Below, one piece after another: positions 18,541 to 27,515 of a DNA stretch of 64,000 nucleotides. Source of the stretch: Candidatus Fermentithermobacillaceae bacterium (lineage in GTDB: Bacteria; Bacillota; Sulfobacillia; Fermentithermobacillales; DUSS01); NCBI GenBank assembly GCA_014896535.1, contig JADBKE010000008.1, positions 54,438 to 118,437 of the forward strand, read 5' to 3'. The notes under the pieces were generated by a model. The model was not told where the DNA came from. It did not search any database and saw only the letters and a program-made list of their open reading frames with translations. Every line of letters begins with the position of its first letter. Position 1 is the stretch's first letter. Made by a program: the position numbers and the translations under genes.

Positions 18541-19210
18541 CTAATTTACCCGTTCGACCGTGCCAAGCATGTCTTCTTCTCTCGGTTTGGTGTAGATCGC
18601 CGTGGTTTCAAGCTTTTTCGTGCCTCAGAAGTTCCTTGACAGTCACAGGGTCGGCGCCGGCATTCCGCCGCAGCCGAGTGGCGAACGTATGACGCAGGAC
18701 GTGAGGAGAAACGGTCGCCCCGGCAGCCTTCACGTAGCCCTGCACGACCCGCCAGATACCCGATGGTGTCATCGGGCCTCGCTGCCCCAAGAAGAGCGGT
18801 TCGTCCTCCGTGACGCCTGGTCGCGTCGCCAGGCAGTTCGCCACGGCCCTGCGGGCCTCAAAGTTCAAGGGGATTTCCCGGTACTTGTTTCCCTTGCCCC
18901 TATCGAAACCGGGTCGGACCTCAACAGCTGCCTTTCCCACCCTCACCACAAAGCAACCGCCCTCAGATTGTCCTTCGGTTTCCACACCGCTGAGGTCTAC
19001 CGGCAGCCACTTAGTTGAGCCCGATTCCTCTTCCGTCCTGAAGCACCGCAGCCAGTACCACAGGCGGTCCGGTTTTACCCCGCGGGACGCGCACCATTCT
19101 CTGGCGCTGAGACCGCTGGCTCTGTACTCCGCTATCCACTGCCGCCACTGCTGGCGCCGTACCTGCTGTTCAGCCTTGGTCATCGCAGAAAGCCTCCCCG
19201 ATTCACGCAA
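18541..19210 (-). pseudogene. Chimeric remnant: IS66 TnpA-like N-terminus fused in frame to a tyrosine recombinase C-terminus, frameshifted before the catalytic Tyr
   Basis: N-term QQWRQWIAEYRASGLSAREWCASRGVKPDRLWYWLR...VRVGKAAVEVRPGFD; C-term RGKGNKYREIPLN...SPHVLRHTFATRLRRNAGADPVTVKELLRHEKA; LETTAIYTKPREEDMLGTVERVN continues in another frame to 18541. Confidence 0.8.
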
Positions 19211-19288
19211 GTTCGGGGAGATTATCCTTCACTCCGCAGCGCAAGGCCAGGTGGGTGCAGTTTGACGCTTACTCAGGACTGGGGAAGA

Positions 19289-21097
19289 TTAGGAGCCATA
19301 CCCGATCCTTGACCGTTGGCTTCTGTACAGGGAAGCGAAAAGACCGTCCGTCTTCAGGAGCTCGGCGAAGGTGCCTTCCTCAACTATGCATCCTTCGTTC
19401 ATCACCAGTATCCTGTCCACCCAGTCCAAATGCAGAACCCTGTGAGTGGCCATGAGAACCGTTGCCCCACCCTTTATTCGACGAATCGCCTCGTAGACCA
19501 CATCTTCATTTGAGATATCCAGGTGGCTTGTGGGTTCGTCGAGCAACACCGCCTGGCTTGACACAACAAACGCCCTGGCAAGGGCAACTCGCTGTTTCTG
19601 ACCTCCGGAAAGCTCGTCTACCAGAGTGTCCCATCCGTTTTTTAGCTCGGTAACCATGTCGTTTAACTTGAAAGCTTCGATGACCGCCGCAACCCGCTCA
19701 CCGTACCCTTCGTACCAGGGCCTGAGACCGTCGTTCTTCGCCTCGCAACGCCCGCTACATTGGACGATGGCTTCGCGTAAGAGCACCATCTCGAGGTTGT
19801 CCCTGACGGATAACCTCCTGAAAAGTTCAAGATCCTGGGGGCAGTACGAAAGTCTCACCGCGCCCACGGCGCCTTGGTCATCCTTCGCGGACCATGTGAA
19901 AGAACCCTGACACCCTTGGAGCAATCCGAGTAGAATATGCATCAGAGTGCTCTTGCCCGAACCGCTGGGACCGACCAGGGCAACCACGTGCCCGGAGGGA
20001 ACTTGAAACGAACAATCCCGAACGGCCGGACACGACGCTCCGGGGTACGAGTAGGAAAGACCTCGCACCTCCAGCCACACTCCGGTCCTGGTGGTTGTCC
20101 CCGAGCCTGTTTCGCCACGAGCCTTTTCCCGCTCGTCAGACTCTCCCGGCTCATCGAGAATCTCCTGGATCCGGTCGGAAGCCGCCGCGCCACCTTGTAT
20201 TTCTGCCCAGGTCGCTCCGAGCTGGGTTACCGGAGACACCACCTGGCTTCCCATTTGAGCGATCGCCTCGGCCATACCGGGAGTCAGTTGCCCTCGCAAT
20301 ACGAACAAGGCCGATATCAGTTCCAAAAACCTGTGGAACAAGCCGCTTGACCACCGCGTGGCCGCGATTTCGGCCCGGATCTTGCCGCGTCGCTTCACTG
20401 CCAACAAGGCCCGCGACAGAACCTCGTCGTACCTTATCAGCCACGCCTTCTCGGCTCTAAGCGTTCTCACCACGGCGTGTGCTGCGATTACCGAAGAAGT
20501 GGCTTCCATCACCTCGGACACAGCTTGCTGCTGTGACGACGTTGCGTCTTTCAGTAGCGCAGCACACCTGCGGCCCACCATCGAAACCAGGAAGACGAAC
20601 GGGATAACAAGAGCGATGGTAACGGGATTCCAGCGAGTTACGATCCCAAGAGCTACCGCCACTCCCACAACCGAAGAGCAGAGCGCGGGAATGTTCTGCG
20701 TCAGAGTCTGCCCCAGGAGACTGGTGTCGTTGATGAGAGCTGAGACGAGAAACGAAGGCCCGCGCTTGCCGTGGTAGGCCTGGGACAAAGTCATGGATTT
20801 GAGGAACAAAGCGGTGCGCAGATCCCGCAAGACTCTTTGGATGCCTATTCCCGTGCAAAGCACGCTGAGAGCCATGAGCGGCGGCACCATCACCGCCAAC
20901 GCCCCGTAAAGAAGCCAGAACCGGTTCAGCAGGTCCCCGCTGGACTCGTCCACGGCGTCAACCATTAGGCGGAGCGCCAGCGCCAGCCCGACGTTTGACC
21001 CAACCAGAGCCACGACAAACATCAAAACACCACTGAATATCAGCCACCTGTGCTCCTTGAGACAACCAAACATGCGCTTGACGCTACCCGGCAACAT
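19289..21097 (-). CDS. ABC transporter, fused permease/ATPase (exporter half)
   Basis: Walker A GPSGSGKST, LSGGQKQRVALARA, LLDEPTSHLD; start at MLPGSVKRMFGCLKEHRW overlaps the upstream stop. Confidence 0.88.
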   Translation of the reverse strand: MLPGSVKRMFGCLKEHRWLIFSGVLMFVVALVGSNVGLALALRLMVDAVDESSGDLLNRFWLLYGALAVMVPPLMALSVLCTGIGIQRVLRDLRTALFLKSMTLSQAYHGKRGPSFLVSALINDTSLLGQTLTQNIPALCSSVVGVAVALGIVTRWNPVTIALVIPFVFLVSMVGRRCAALLKDATSSQQQAVSEVMEATSSVIAAHAVVRTLRAEKAWLIRYDEVLSRALLAVKRRGKIRAEIAATRWSSGLFHRFLELISALFVLRGQLTPGMAEAIAQMGSQVVSPVTQLGATWAEIQGGAAASDRIQEILDEPGESDEREKARGETGSGTTTRTGVWLEVRGLSYSYPGASCPAVRDCSFQVPSGHVVALVGPSGSGKSTLMHILLGLLQGCQGSFTWSAKDDQGAVGAVRLSYCPQDLELFRRLSVRDNLEMVLLREAIVQCSGRCEAKNDGLRPWYEGYGERVAAVIEAFKLNDMVTELKNGWDTLVDELSGGQKQRVALARAFVVSSQAVLLDEPTSHLDISNEDVVYEAIRRIKGGATVLMATHRVLHLDWVDRILVMNEGCIVEEGTFAELLKTDGLFASLYRSQRSRIGYGS

Positions 21098-22847
21098 CGG
21101 TCTCGCCCTCCCTTGACCAGCGCAGATAAAGATTACGGTAGGCCTCGGAGCTATCCAGCAGGTCTTCGTGCCGACCCGATGCCACAACCCGTCCCTTGTC
21201 GAGGATGATCACATGGTCCGACGGCCTTACGCCGGACAACCGGTGGGTTACGACGACCAGTGTCTTTCCATTCATGCGCCTTCTTAGCCGCCCCCAAAGG
21301 GTCTCCTCGGTCCGGGCGTCTAGACTGGCCCCTGGCTCGTCCAGCAGGAGAATATCGGGATCTGCTGCGAGAGCTCTGGCTAGGGCAAGCCTCGCCTTTT
21401 GACCTCCGGAAAGAGATGCCCCGCCTTCGGAAACCACCGTGTCCAGCCCGTTTGGGAGGTCGTAGACGAACTCTGCGCAAGCATCTCTTATAGCCTCACC
21501 GAGGACCACGTCCCGGTCGGTTCCATCGTCGGGAGCTCCCAGAAGCAGGTTCTGGCGTATCGACCAGGGAAACAGGAAGGGCTCTTGCGGGACGTACACG
21601 GCTTTCTTCCTCGACAGCGTAACCAGGTGTCCGCTCTGCGAGTAAACTGGATACAGTCCCGCAAGGATCTTCAAGAGGGTCGTCTTTCCTGAGCCGCTTT
21701 CGCCTACGACGACGGTGCACGAACCTGACGGAACGGAGACTGACACCGAGTCCAGCGCCATGTGCTCCGAACCCTGATACTTGAAAGACAAGCCCTCGAA
21801 CGTTATAGACCCGGTTTCGTCGACCTCGCCCTTGTTGCACCGCCCGGACGGCGTTTCCTCGGGAGGTTTCCGGAGAAAACGAAGGACTTCCCGGGCGCCG
21901 CCTAGCCTCGTACGGAGGTCACCCAGGTCACTGCCGATTTCCGACAAAGGGGCTCTGGTGTAATTGGTCAGGTTGGTGATGGCCAAAACGGTCCCGAGAC
22001 TTACGACCCCGCGGAAGACGAGAAAACTCCCGTACACGAGCGGGACAGCCAGGGGCGCAATGCCGCAAAACCACATTGCCCCTTCAAGAAGCGCGCTTTT
22101 CACGGTCAGGTCGCGGCCTACGGCGTAGGCGTTATCGTTTACCGAGCGAAATCGCTGGCTCACTTCACCTTCGAGGCCGAAAACGCGAATGATCTTTCTG
22201 TTGGCTAGGACGTCCGTGGCGAGGGAGGAGATTTGCGCGTAACTTGCTTGAATCCGCTCTCCCAAACGGGACATTGGGGAGGATAGCCGGTTGCCTATAT
22301 GAACGATGAGCGGGGACGAAAGCGAGCACAGAAGGCCGAGCCTCCAATCCAGGACCATCATGTACGCAGTGGCGGCTATCGCCTGGCTTGCTTCCAGGGC
22401 AAGAAAGTAGACCGGGTTAAGCACTTCCGATGCGTTCTCCACGTCTCTGGTGGACCAGGAGGCGAACTTCCCCCGGTCCATTCCCTCGACTTCTTGAGTC
22501 CCGAGGGCAAAAACTCGCTGGGCCAGAGCCCGTCGGAGATTCGCACCGAGCTCTCCCGAATACGCTATCCGTCGCGTCATCCACCAGCCGGAACACACTA
22601 TGTAGAAGACTTCGAGGACGACCATCCCTAGACCCGCGGCGAGAGTGACCGACCTATCCCGGGACAGCAGCGCATCTACCAACATGCGCTGGAGTGCTGC
22701 GCTTGCAACCGCGTGCCCGGTCAAGAGAAAAACGATGAGGAAGAGCGCAGCAAGGGCGGCATTTGGTTTGTCGAGGAACGAAACAAGTTCCTTGAATTCA
22801 CGCCACGTCTGCCGCAAACTCGAAGACAGAGGTTCAAAGTGTGCCAC
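21084..22847 (-). CDS. ABC transporter, fused permease/ATPase (exporter half)
   Basis: GESGSGKTTLLKILAG, LSGGQKARLALARALAADPDILLLDEPGASLD; no C39 peptidase domain at N-terminus. Confidence 0.9.
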   Translation of the reverse strand: MAHFEPLSSSLRQTWREFKELVSFLDKPNAALAALFLIVFLLTGHAVASAALQRMLVDALLSRDRSVTLAAGLGMVVLEVFYIVCSGWWMTRRIAYSGELGANLRRALAQRVFALGTQEVEGMDRGKFASWSTRDVENASEVLNPVYFLALEASQAIAATAYMMVLDWRLGLLCSLSSPLIVHIGNRLSSPMSRLGERIQASYAQISSLATDVLANRKIIRVFGLEGEVSQRFRSVNDNAYAVGRDLTVKSALLEGAMWFCGIAPLAVPLVYGSFLVFRGVVSLGTVLAITNLTNYTRAPLSEIGSDLGDLRTRLGGAREVLRFLRKPPEETPSGRCNKGEVDETGSITFEGLSFKYQGSEHMALDSVSVSVPSGSCTVVVGESGSGKTTLLKILAGLYPVYSQSGHLVTLSRKKAVYVPQEPFLFPWSIRQNLLLGAPDDGTDRDVVLGEAIRDACAEFVYDLPNGLDTVVSEGGASLSGGQKARLALARALAADPDILLLDEPGASLDARTEETLWGRLRRRMNGKTLVVVTHRLSGVRPSDHVIILDKGRVVASGRHEDLLDSSEAYRNLYLRWSREGETDVAG

Positions 22848-23011
22848 AGTTGTATCGCCTCCTGTCGTTAAGTCCCCAATAATGCGGTGAAGAGCTGCGC
22901 CACCACTCCGGCGTTCGCTCGGCTCTCAGATGTGTCTCCCGGCAACGGCAATGCGCTTGCGGGAACTTCATCTACTGAGAGCTCTGATGCGAACCAGCCT
23001 GGGGAAATTCA

Positions 23012-23521
23012 TCATGCCTTGGTCCTAAAGTAGCTGCAAGCATCATTGAAGACAAGGAGTGGGTCACCATAGAGCTGCCACGGCAATCCGCTATCCGAAG
23101 TGCAAAGGTACCTAACATCTCCGATTGGATCGGCGACATACGTCGTCCCTCCTTCATATGCAACAACAACGGCATGCAACATGCTGTCGAAGGGCCTGTT
23201 CTTCATCCTTACGACTGCTACGTATATTTCTCTAAGGCCCGGGCTTCGCAGGACCGAGCAAATGACGCAGGCGATGCTAAAACATGACCCAGCAGAGTTC
23301 TCAAGTGTTGTGGCCACCGTGCGCAAATCTGGCGTAAATCGTACAAGCTCTATATTGCCCCTGGCCCACTCAACAACCTTTACAAGATCCAAGGCGAGAC
23401 ATTCCCCTCGGATATCCAGTAACGTGGCAAGCTCCCTTACGCGTGGGTTTTTAGGCTCAACATATCGCTGGTAGGCCGTGGGCTTTATCAGAGTGAGGTT
23501 CCCTATCATGTTCGCGATCAC
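23012..23521 (-). CDS. Transglutaminase-like cysteine peptidase/maturation protein (lasso B2-like fold candidate)
   Basis: Candidate Cys-His-Asp: AGSCFSIACVICSVLRSPGLREIYVAVVRMKNRPFDSMLHAVVVAYEGGTTYVADPIGD; GTG start overlaps the radical SAM stop (GTGA). Confidence 0.68.
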   Translation of the reverse strand: MIANMIGNLTLIKPTAYQRYVEPKNPRVRELATLLDIRGECLALDLVKVVEWARGNIELVRFTPDLRTVATTLENSAGSCFSIACVICSVLRSPGLREIYVAVVRMKNRPFDSMLHAVVVAYEGGTTYVADPIGDVRYLCTSDSGLPWQLYGDPLLVFNDACSYFRTKA

Positions 23522-24585
23522 GCTCGTGCCCCCTCTGAGCTTGCGGTAACGAACTTCTCGGGGAAAAGCCCCTTGTCGTAAAACATCTGGCACCATGGGT
23601 GAGAATAAAAGAACGAACCGTAGAAGTCATAAACGGTGGCCGGACACAGGTTGGCGCAAATACGCCCGAACATGCAGATTGAGCATACCCCCTTCACAGA
23701 ACGGGGTTCGATCTCCCGAACTTGTCTGAAGACAGAACCGTTCGCCCAAGCCGCACCGAGGTTGCCTCGATTCACAGCCACACGGAGTTCCGGGTGTTGT
23801 AGGGCCGTACCACATAGCGACACCGAACCATCAGGAAGGATCGACATCATGCGCTTGAACCCACAAGCTGACGGAACAGCAGCGAAATCAAGTAGTGCCA
23901 TGGGCACGTTGCTGTAAAGCCTGCCCCAATAAAGGTCACGAGTCTGTCGCAGGAATCTTATAACCCTCTGGATAACTTCAACACACACATCTGGGTCGGA
24001 CATTAGGTCTTTCCCACGAGTTGCAGGTGACACGACATTGAACTTCACAGAAGACACGCCGAATTCGGTAAGGAGTGTTCGGCTGAGGCTTCCGAGTTCG
24101 GCGACGTTCCCCAAGCACACCGACATAATGACTTGCACTCTGGCACCACGGTTTACTAGAGCCTTAATGGTGCGAAGTACGACCGAGTGAGCCCCGGGCA
24201 GGTTTCGGAAAGAGTCAAAGTATTCAGGGTCGAGGCTGTCAAGGCTAACCGATACAGACGTACAACGCTCAGCCAAGTAGTCGATGTCTTCTGCACTCAG
24301 GAGGGTCGCATTTGTCTCAATTCCTACTATCATACCCCTTAATGCGGCTGCAGAAACAAAAGCCCGGACTAGATCAGGTCTTACCATCGGCTCTCCTCCT
24401 GTGAGTCCTATGCTCGAGACCCCTATTCTCGCGAGCTCGTCCAAGATTTCAGGAACCATATCCAGGTTCAGTTTGTCCTCCAGTTGCGCATCGGGACCAC
24501 CTCCCACCCAGCAGTGCTTGCACCTCATGTTGCATCTATTGGTCAAGTAAATGTTGGCGTGCGTAGGAAGAAGCCCAGGAATCAT
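23518..24585 (-). CDS. Radical SAM/SPASM-domain RiPP maturase
   Basis: NIYLTNRCNMRCKHCWVGG (CxxxCxxC), LTGGEP; C-terminal Cys cluster CGTALQHPE...SVKGVCSICMFGRICANLCPATVY...WCQMFY. Confidence 0.92.
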   Translation of the reverse strand: MIPGLLPTHANIYLTNRCNMRCKHCWVGGGPDAQLEDKLNLDMVPEILDELARIGVSSIGLTGGEPMVRPDLVRAFVSAAALRGMIVGIETNATLLSAEDIDYLAERCTSVSVSLDSLDPEYFDSFRNLPGAHSVVLRTIKALVNRGARVQVIMSVCLGNVAELGSLSRTLLTEFGVSSVKFNVVSPATRGKDLMSDPDVCVEVIQRVIRFLRQTRDLYWGRLYSNVPMALLDFAAVPSACGFKRMMSILPDGSVSLCGTALQHPELRVAVNRGNLGAAWANGSVFRQVREIEPRSVKGVCSICMFGRICANLCPATVYDFYGSFFYSHPWCQMFYDKGLFPEKFVTASSEGARA

Positions 24586-24914
24586 TCCACTACCAACCCC
24601 TCTGTGATCATCTGCGATATAAAACCTCGCACATCGCTCTCAATACGATCCGGAGGGCCCTCGAACTCGTTTGTGAGAGCAGCAACGATTTCAGCGATGT
24701 CCCTTGACCCGTCACAAAGGTCGAGGATGCGTTTGCCGGTTTGGTTCACAACTTTAATCCGTCCGTTATCCTCGTCGTAAATGTAAAAGAACTCCCCGCT
24801 TTCGTCAGGGACCACCATCAGCGATTCACGGAGCCGCGGGTTGCCCACTTCTTCTACCCCCCTGCTTAGGGCCTCCGGAGGAAGGAGCCTAGCCCGGCTC
24901 CTTCCTCCCGGCAT
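24582..24914 (-). CDS. PqqD-like (RRE) peptide chaperone; true start probably ~24848 or 24818
   Basis: NPRLRESLMVVPDESGEFFYIYDEDNGRIKVVNQTGKRILDLCDGSRDIAEIVAALTNEFEG; overlaps radical SAM gene by 4 bp. Confidence 0.82.
   Translation of the reverse strand: MPGGRSRARLLPPEALSRGVEEVGNPRLRESLMVVPDESGEFFYIYDEDNGRIKVVNQTGKRILDLCDGSRDIAEIVAALTNEFEGPPDRIESDVRGFISQMITEGLVVE
24877..24908 (-). terminator. Perfect 13-bp hairpin between precursor and PqqD genes (candidate attenuator)
   Basis: GGAGGAAGGAGCC-TAGCCC-GGCTCCTTCCTCC. Confidence 0.6.
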
Positions 24915-24915
24915 C

Positions 24916-25032
24916 CTACTTTTTCTTTTCAGCCTGCCCGACGATAAAGCAACATCCGCACTTGCAGTCTTTTGCCAAGCACTCGAGGTCCAACAGAGCG
25001 GGCTGTTGCCAGTTTGGTTTCTTTGGAGTCAC
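24916..25032 (-). CDS. Candidate Cys-rich RiPP precursor peptide, 38 aa
   Basis: GTG start preceded by AAAGGAGGG; M(V)TPKKPNWQQPALLDLECLAKDCKCGCCFIVGQAEKKK*; immediately upstream of PqqD/radical SAM genes. Below the ORF-track length cut-off. Confidence 0.8.
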   Translation of the reverse strand: MTPKKPNWQQPALLDLECLAKDCKCGCCFIVGQAEKKK

Positions 25033-25685
25033 TCCTAATTCCCTCCTTTCCCGAGTAAGTTTAGGTCTTTCCAACCTACACCTCAGCCTGCATATTCTAC
25101 ACTCGCCTTCCAGATACCTTCTAGATCGAGAACAAAGCTACTAATTTTGAAGCCAAGTCCGCATTCACTCTCCACCGAAACCGCCGGGGCCTTTTCCGAA
25201 ACCGAGCTCGCTCGAGACTTGAGACCAAACCGCCAGAGCAGGATGAGCTCGCTTTCGGGGTCTTCCACTATGAAGGGCAGGCACAGGCATTTTGCGAATT
25301 AACTCACCCGGTGTTTGTCACACTGTGATACCCGCGTGAGGCTACCGCAATCTGCAATTTCCACTTTCGATGGGAGGGTCTTGGGGAAGTTTTGGACGGT
25401 CCTGTCGTGGTGGCGAGGGAAACGGCTGGGTCCCGTTGGGGTCGCGTCCGTGCAAGTGGTGTTGGTATGATTGACGTCAAGCCACCACCTGCCAACCAGC
25501 AGCCGACGAATCCAATGAAGGGCAAACGAAGTTTACACGGCCGGTATGGGCAGAGGCACCAGTGCAGGACGGATGGTGCGCCGGAGTTTTACGTGAGCGC
25601 GAAAGCTCGTGGCGCTGTTTGGTCGGCCCCCTCCTGCGCAAAGCCCATATGGGTGCGGACGAATTCGCGAAGCCCGGACAAGTGT

Positions 25686-26292
25686 ATGCAACCTGATGGT
25701 GCCGAAGGCAATGACAGGGTGGTGGCGTTGCTGACGAGACACATAGGGCTTGACCTGCACAAGGACCATATCCACGGCTGTGAACGGATTCCTCACGAAG
25801 CAAGGGAGAAGCATTTTCGGCTCAAGAACAACCGGGATGCCTCGGCCAATCTTGCGAAAACGCTCGGGCCCGATTGTGAGGTTGCCGTTGAAGTGACGGG
25901 GAACGCGTTTGAGCTCTACGATGTGTTGTCTTTCCATTGTGCCAAGATGGTACTAGCGAGCCCATCGGCGCTGAAGCGGTATGGTTCAGGACAGCATACT
26001 GACAGGGTGGATGCCGCCCGCCTGGCCAAGATGATGGCGATGAACGCAGTTCCTGCTGTATGGGTACCTCCACAGGAAGTAAGAAAGGTCAGGAGGCTGC
26101 TTCAGTACAGGTTCAAACTGGTTCAGCATCAGGTACGGTGCAAGAACCAGGTGAAAGCGATTCTGCGGCGCTATGAGTATGGTAGCGGCCGAGTGAAGAA
26201 CGCCGCTTCTGTCCTACGGGCACTGGACCATCTGAGCGTGGACACAGCAGATGCAGCGATGTTGGTGAGCGCTGCGCATCTTTTGGCCTCAT
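25686..26292 (+). pseudogene. IS110-family transposase, truncated N-terminal part
   Basis: HIGLDLHKDHIHGCERI...VAVEVTGNAFELYDVL...VLASPSALKRYGSGQHTDRVDAARLAKM (DEDD-type); interrupted at another element's end. Confidence 0.75.
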
Positions 26293-26301
26293 TGGTGTAC
26301 C

Positions 26302-26652
26302 GTCTCACGTTTTCCTGACCGAGTTGTCTCAGATTGAGATGACTTTTTCGTGACACAAAGAAGGCTGCCCTGGAAGGAGGGGCAGCCGCCGGGTTAGGTT
26401 TCAGTTCCCGTTCAAATCCTGGATCACCCTGAGCACCAGCTTCTGGTCGATGAGTTCCTTCTGCTCGATGAAAGCAGCCAGCAGTGAACTGGCACTGACG
26501 TGGTTGATGCGTCTGGGGATGCCGCGGGCGTACTCGAAGATCTCCTCGACAGGCTCCGGGGTAAACAGGGGCGAGGTACGGCCTGCCACTTTAAGGTGAT
26601 GGGCGGTGTACTCCCTCGTCTCCGGGGCGGTGAGTCCGCGCATGTGGTCCCG
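26302..26652 (-). mobile_element. Truncated copy of the 30444-33404 element (left end + ATPase C-terminus)
   Basis: GTCTCACGTTTTCCTGACCGAGTTGTCTCAGATTGAGATGAC... and HMRGLTAPETREYTAHHLKVAGRTSPLFTPEPVEEIFEYARGIPRRINHV match the copy at 30444-30795. Confidence 0.88.
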
Positions 26653-26682
26653 AATTATATCCAGACCGTCCACAGCTGCTTC

Positions 26683-27080
26683 CTAGCGTTCATACGCTGC
26701 CCGCTTGTTTGCTCTTTGTCCCACATTCGACGGTGCCGGTGAATGAACCACCGGCTTTCCGACAGATTTAACGGTAACCCGTTTAGCGGAGGACTGGTTT
26801 CTCGCAGTGGCTCTCTGGGCCTGCTCAGCAAGGACTTCATCCTTAATCTTGTTTCGGTTCCAGAGCACGACGTTGTTTGTCCTTGCCAGTTCAATAGCCT
26901 CTTTTGCGAAGAAGCTGTTGGTCACAACCATCGCGCTGCCGGCCCCGTAACCCTGGGCTGCGGTGATTTCCTGAATTGCGCTCACCCGCACCTTGCCGCT
27001 CCACCTGTTGGCCTGGACAACAGTGGTGACCGGGCCTTTTCCCAAAATCAAGTCCGCGCCGTAGTCACCGTGTTCCTTGA
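26683..27080 (-). pseudogene. Mrr-like restriction endonuclease domain fragment
   Basis: IKEHGDYGADLILGKGPVTTVVQANRWSGKVRVSAIQEITAAQGYGAGSAMVVTNSFFAKEAIELARTNNVVLWNRNKI; the more N-terminal part of the ORF is antisense to a transposase fragment. Confidence 0.6.
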
Positions 27081-27084
27081 TGGA

Positions 27085-27228
27085 GCCCTTACGCTGCAGG
27101 AAATGAGGCCGTTGCTCAAGGAGTGGACGATGCAGGTGGATAATGAGCTGCGACGACACCAAAGCCTGGGGTATGTGAGCCCCGCCCGCTACCTGGAAAC
27201 GCTCGGCATAGGCCGGTGTGTCTCGTGA
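27085..27228 (+). pseudogene. IS3/IS481-type integrase C-terminal fragment
   Basis: RPLLKEWTMQVDNELRRHQSLGYVSPARYLETLG resembles the rve C-terminal ...RPHQSLGYxxPxxYL. Confidence 0.6.
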
Positions 27229-27515
27229 TCTGAACTTGTACATGCTCTTGCAGCAATGGCTGTCAAAGTGATAGAGATTATGCGTGCACTTGCAAAGGAC
27301 GAGTGAGGAATATGGTTCGAAAAAAGTACTAGCGATTTTTAGGGAGAGCCAGATACGAGCTGCATAGTGGAAGAATAGGATGACAGAATTGGTGGGAGAT
27401 AGCGGTTATCTCACCGGTGGGGCATAGACCTTATGTACGAGAAAAGCCGCATCTTCCGCCAGGTCCCTAAGGCAGTACGAAGGAATGTAAGGGCGAGAAC
27501 CGAGGAGGGATATTT

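Noticed and set aside
19289-25032. Lasso peptide cluster
   Set aside because: PqqD-like and transglutaminase-like proteins are present, but there is no asparagine-synthetase-like cyclase, and a radical SAM/SPASM enzyme and Cys-rich core point elsewhere.
26683-27243. Functional restriction-modification system
   Set aside because: Only an Mrr-like domain fragment, no methyltransferase or specificity subunit nearby, and the ORF start is antisense to a transposase remnant.
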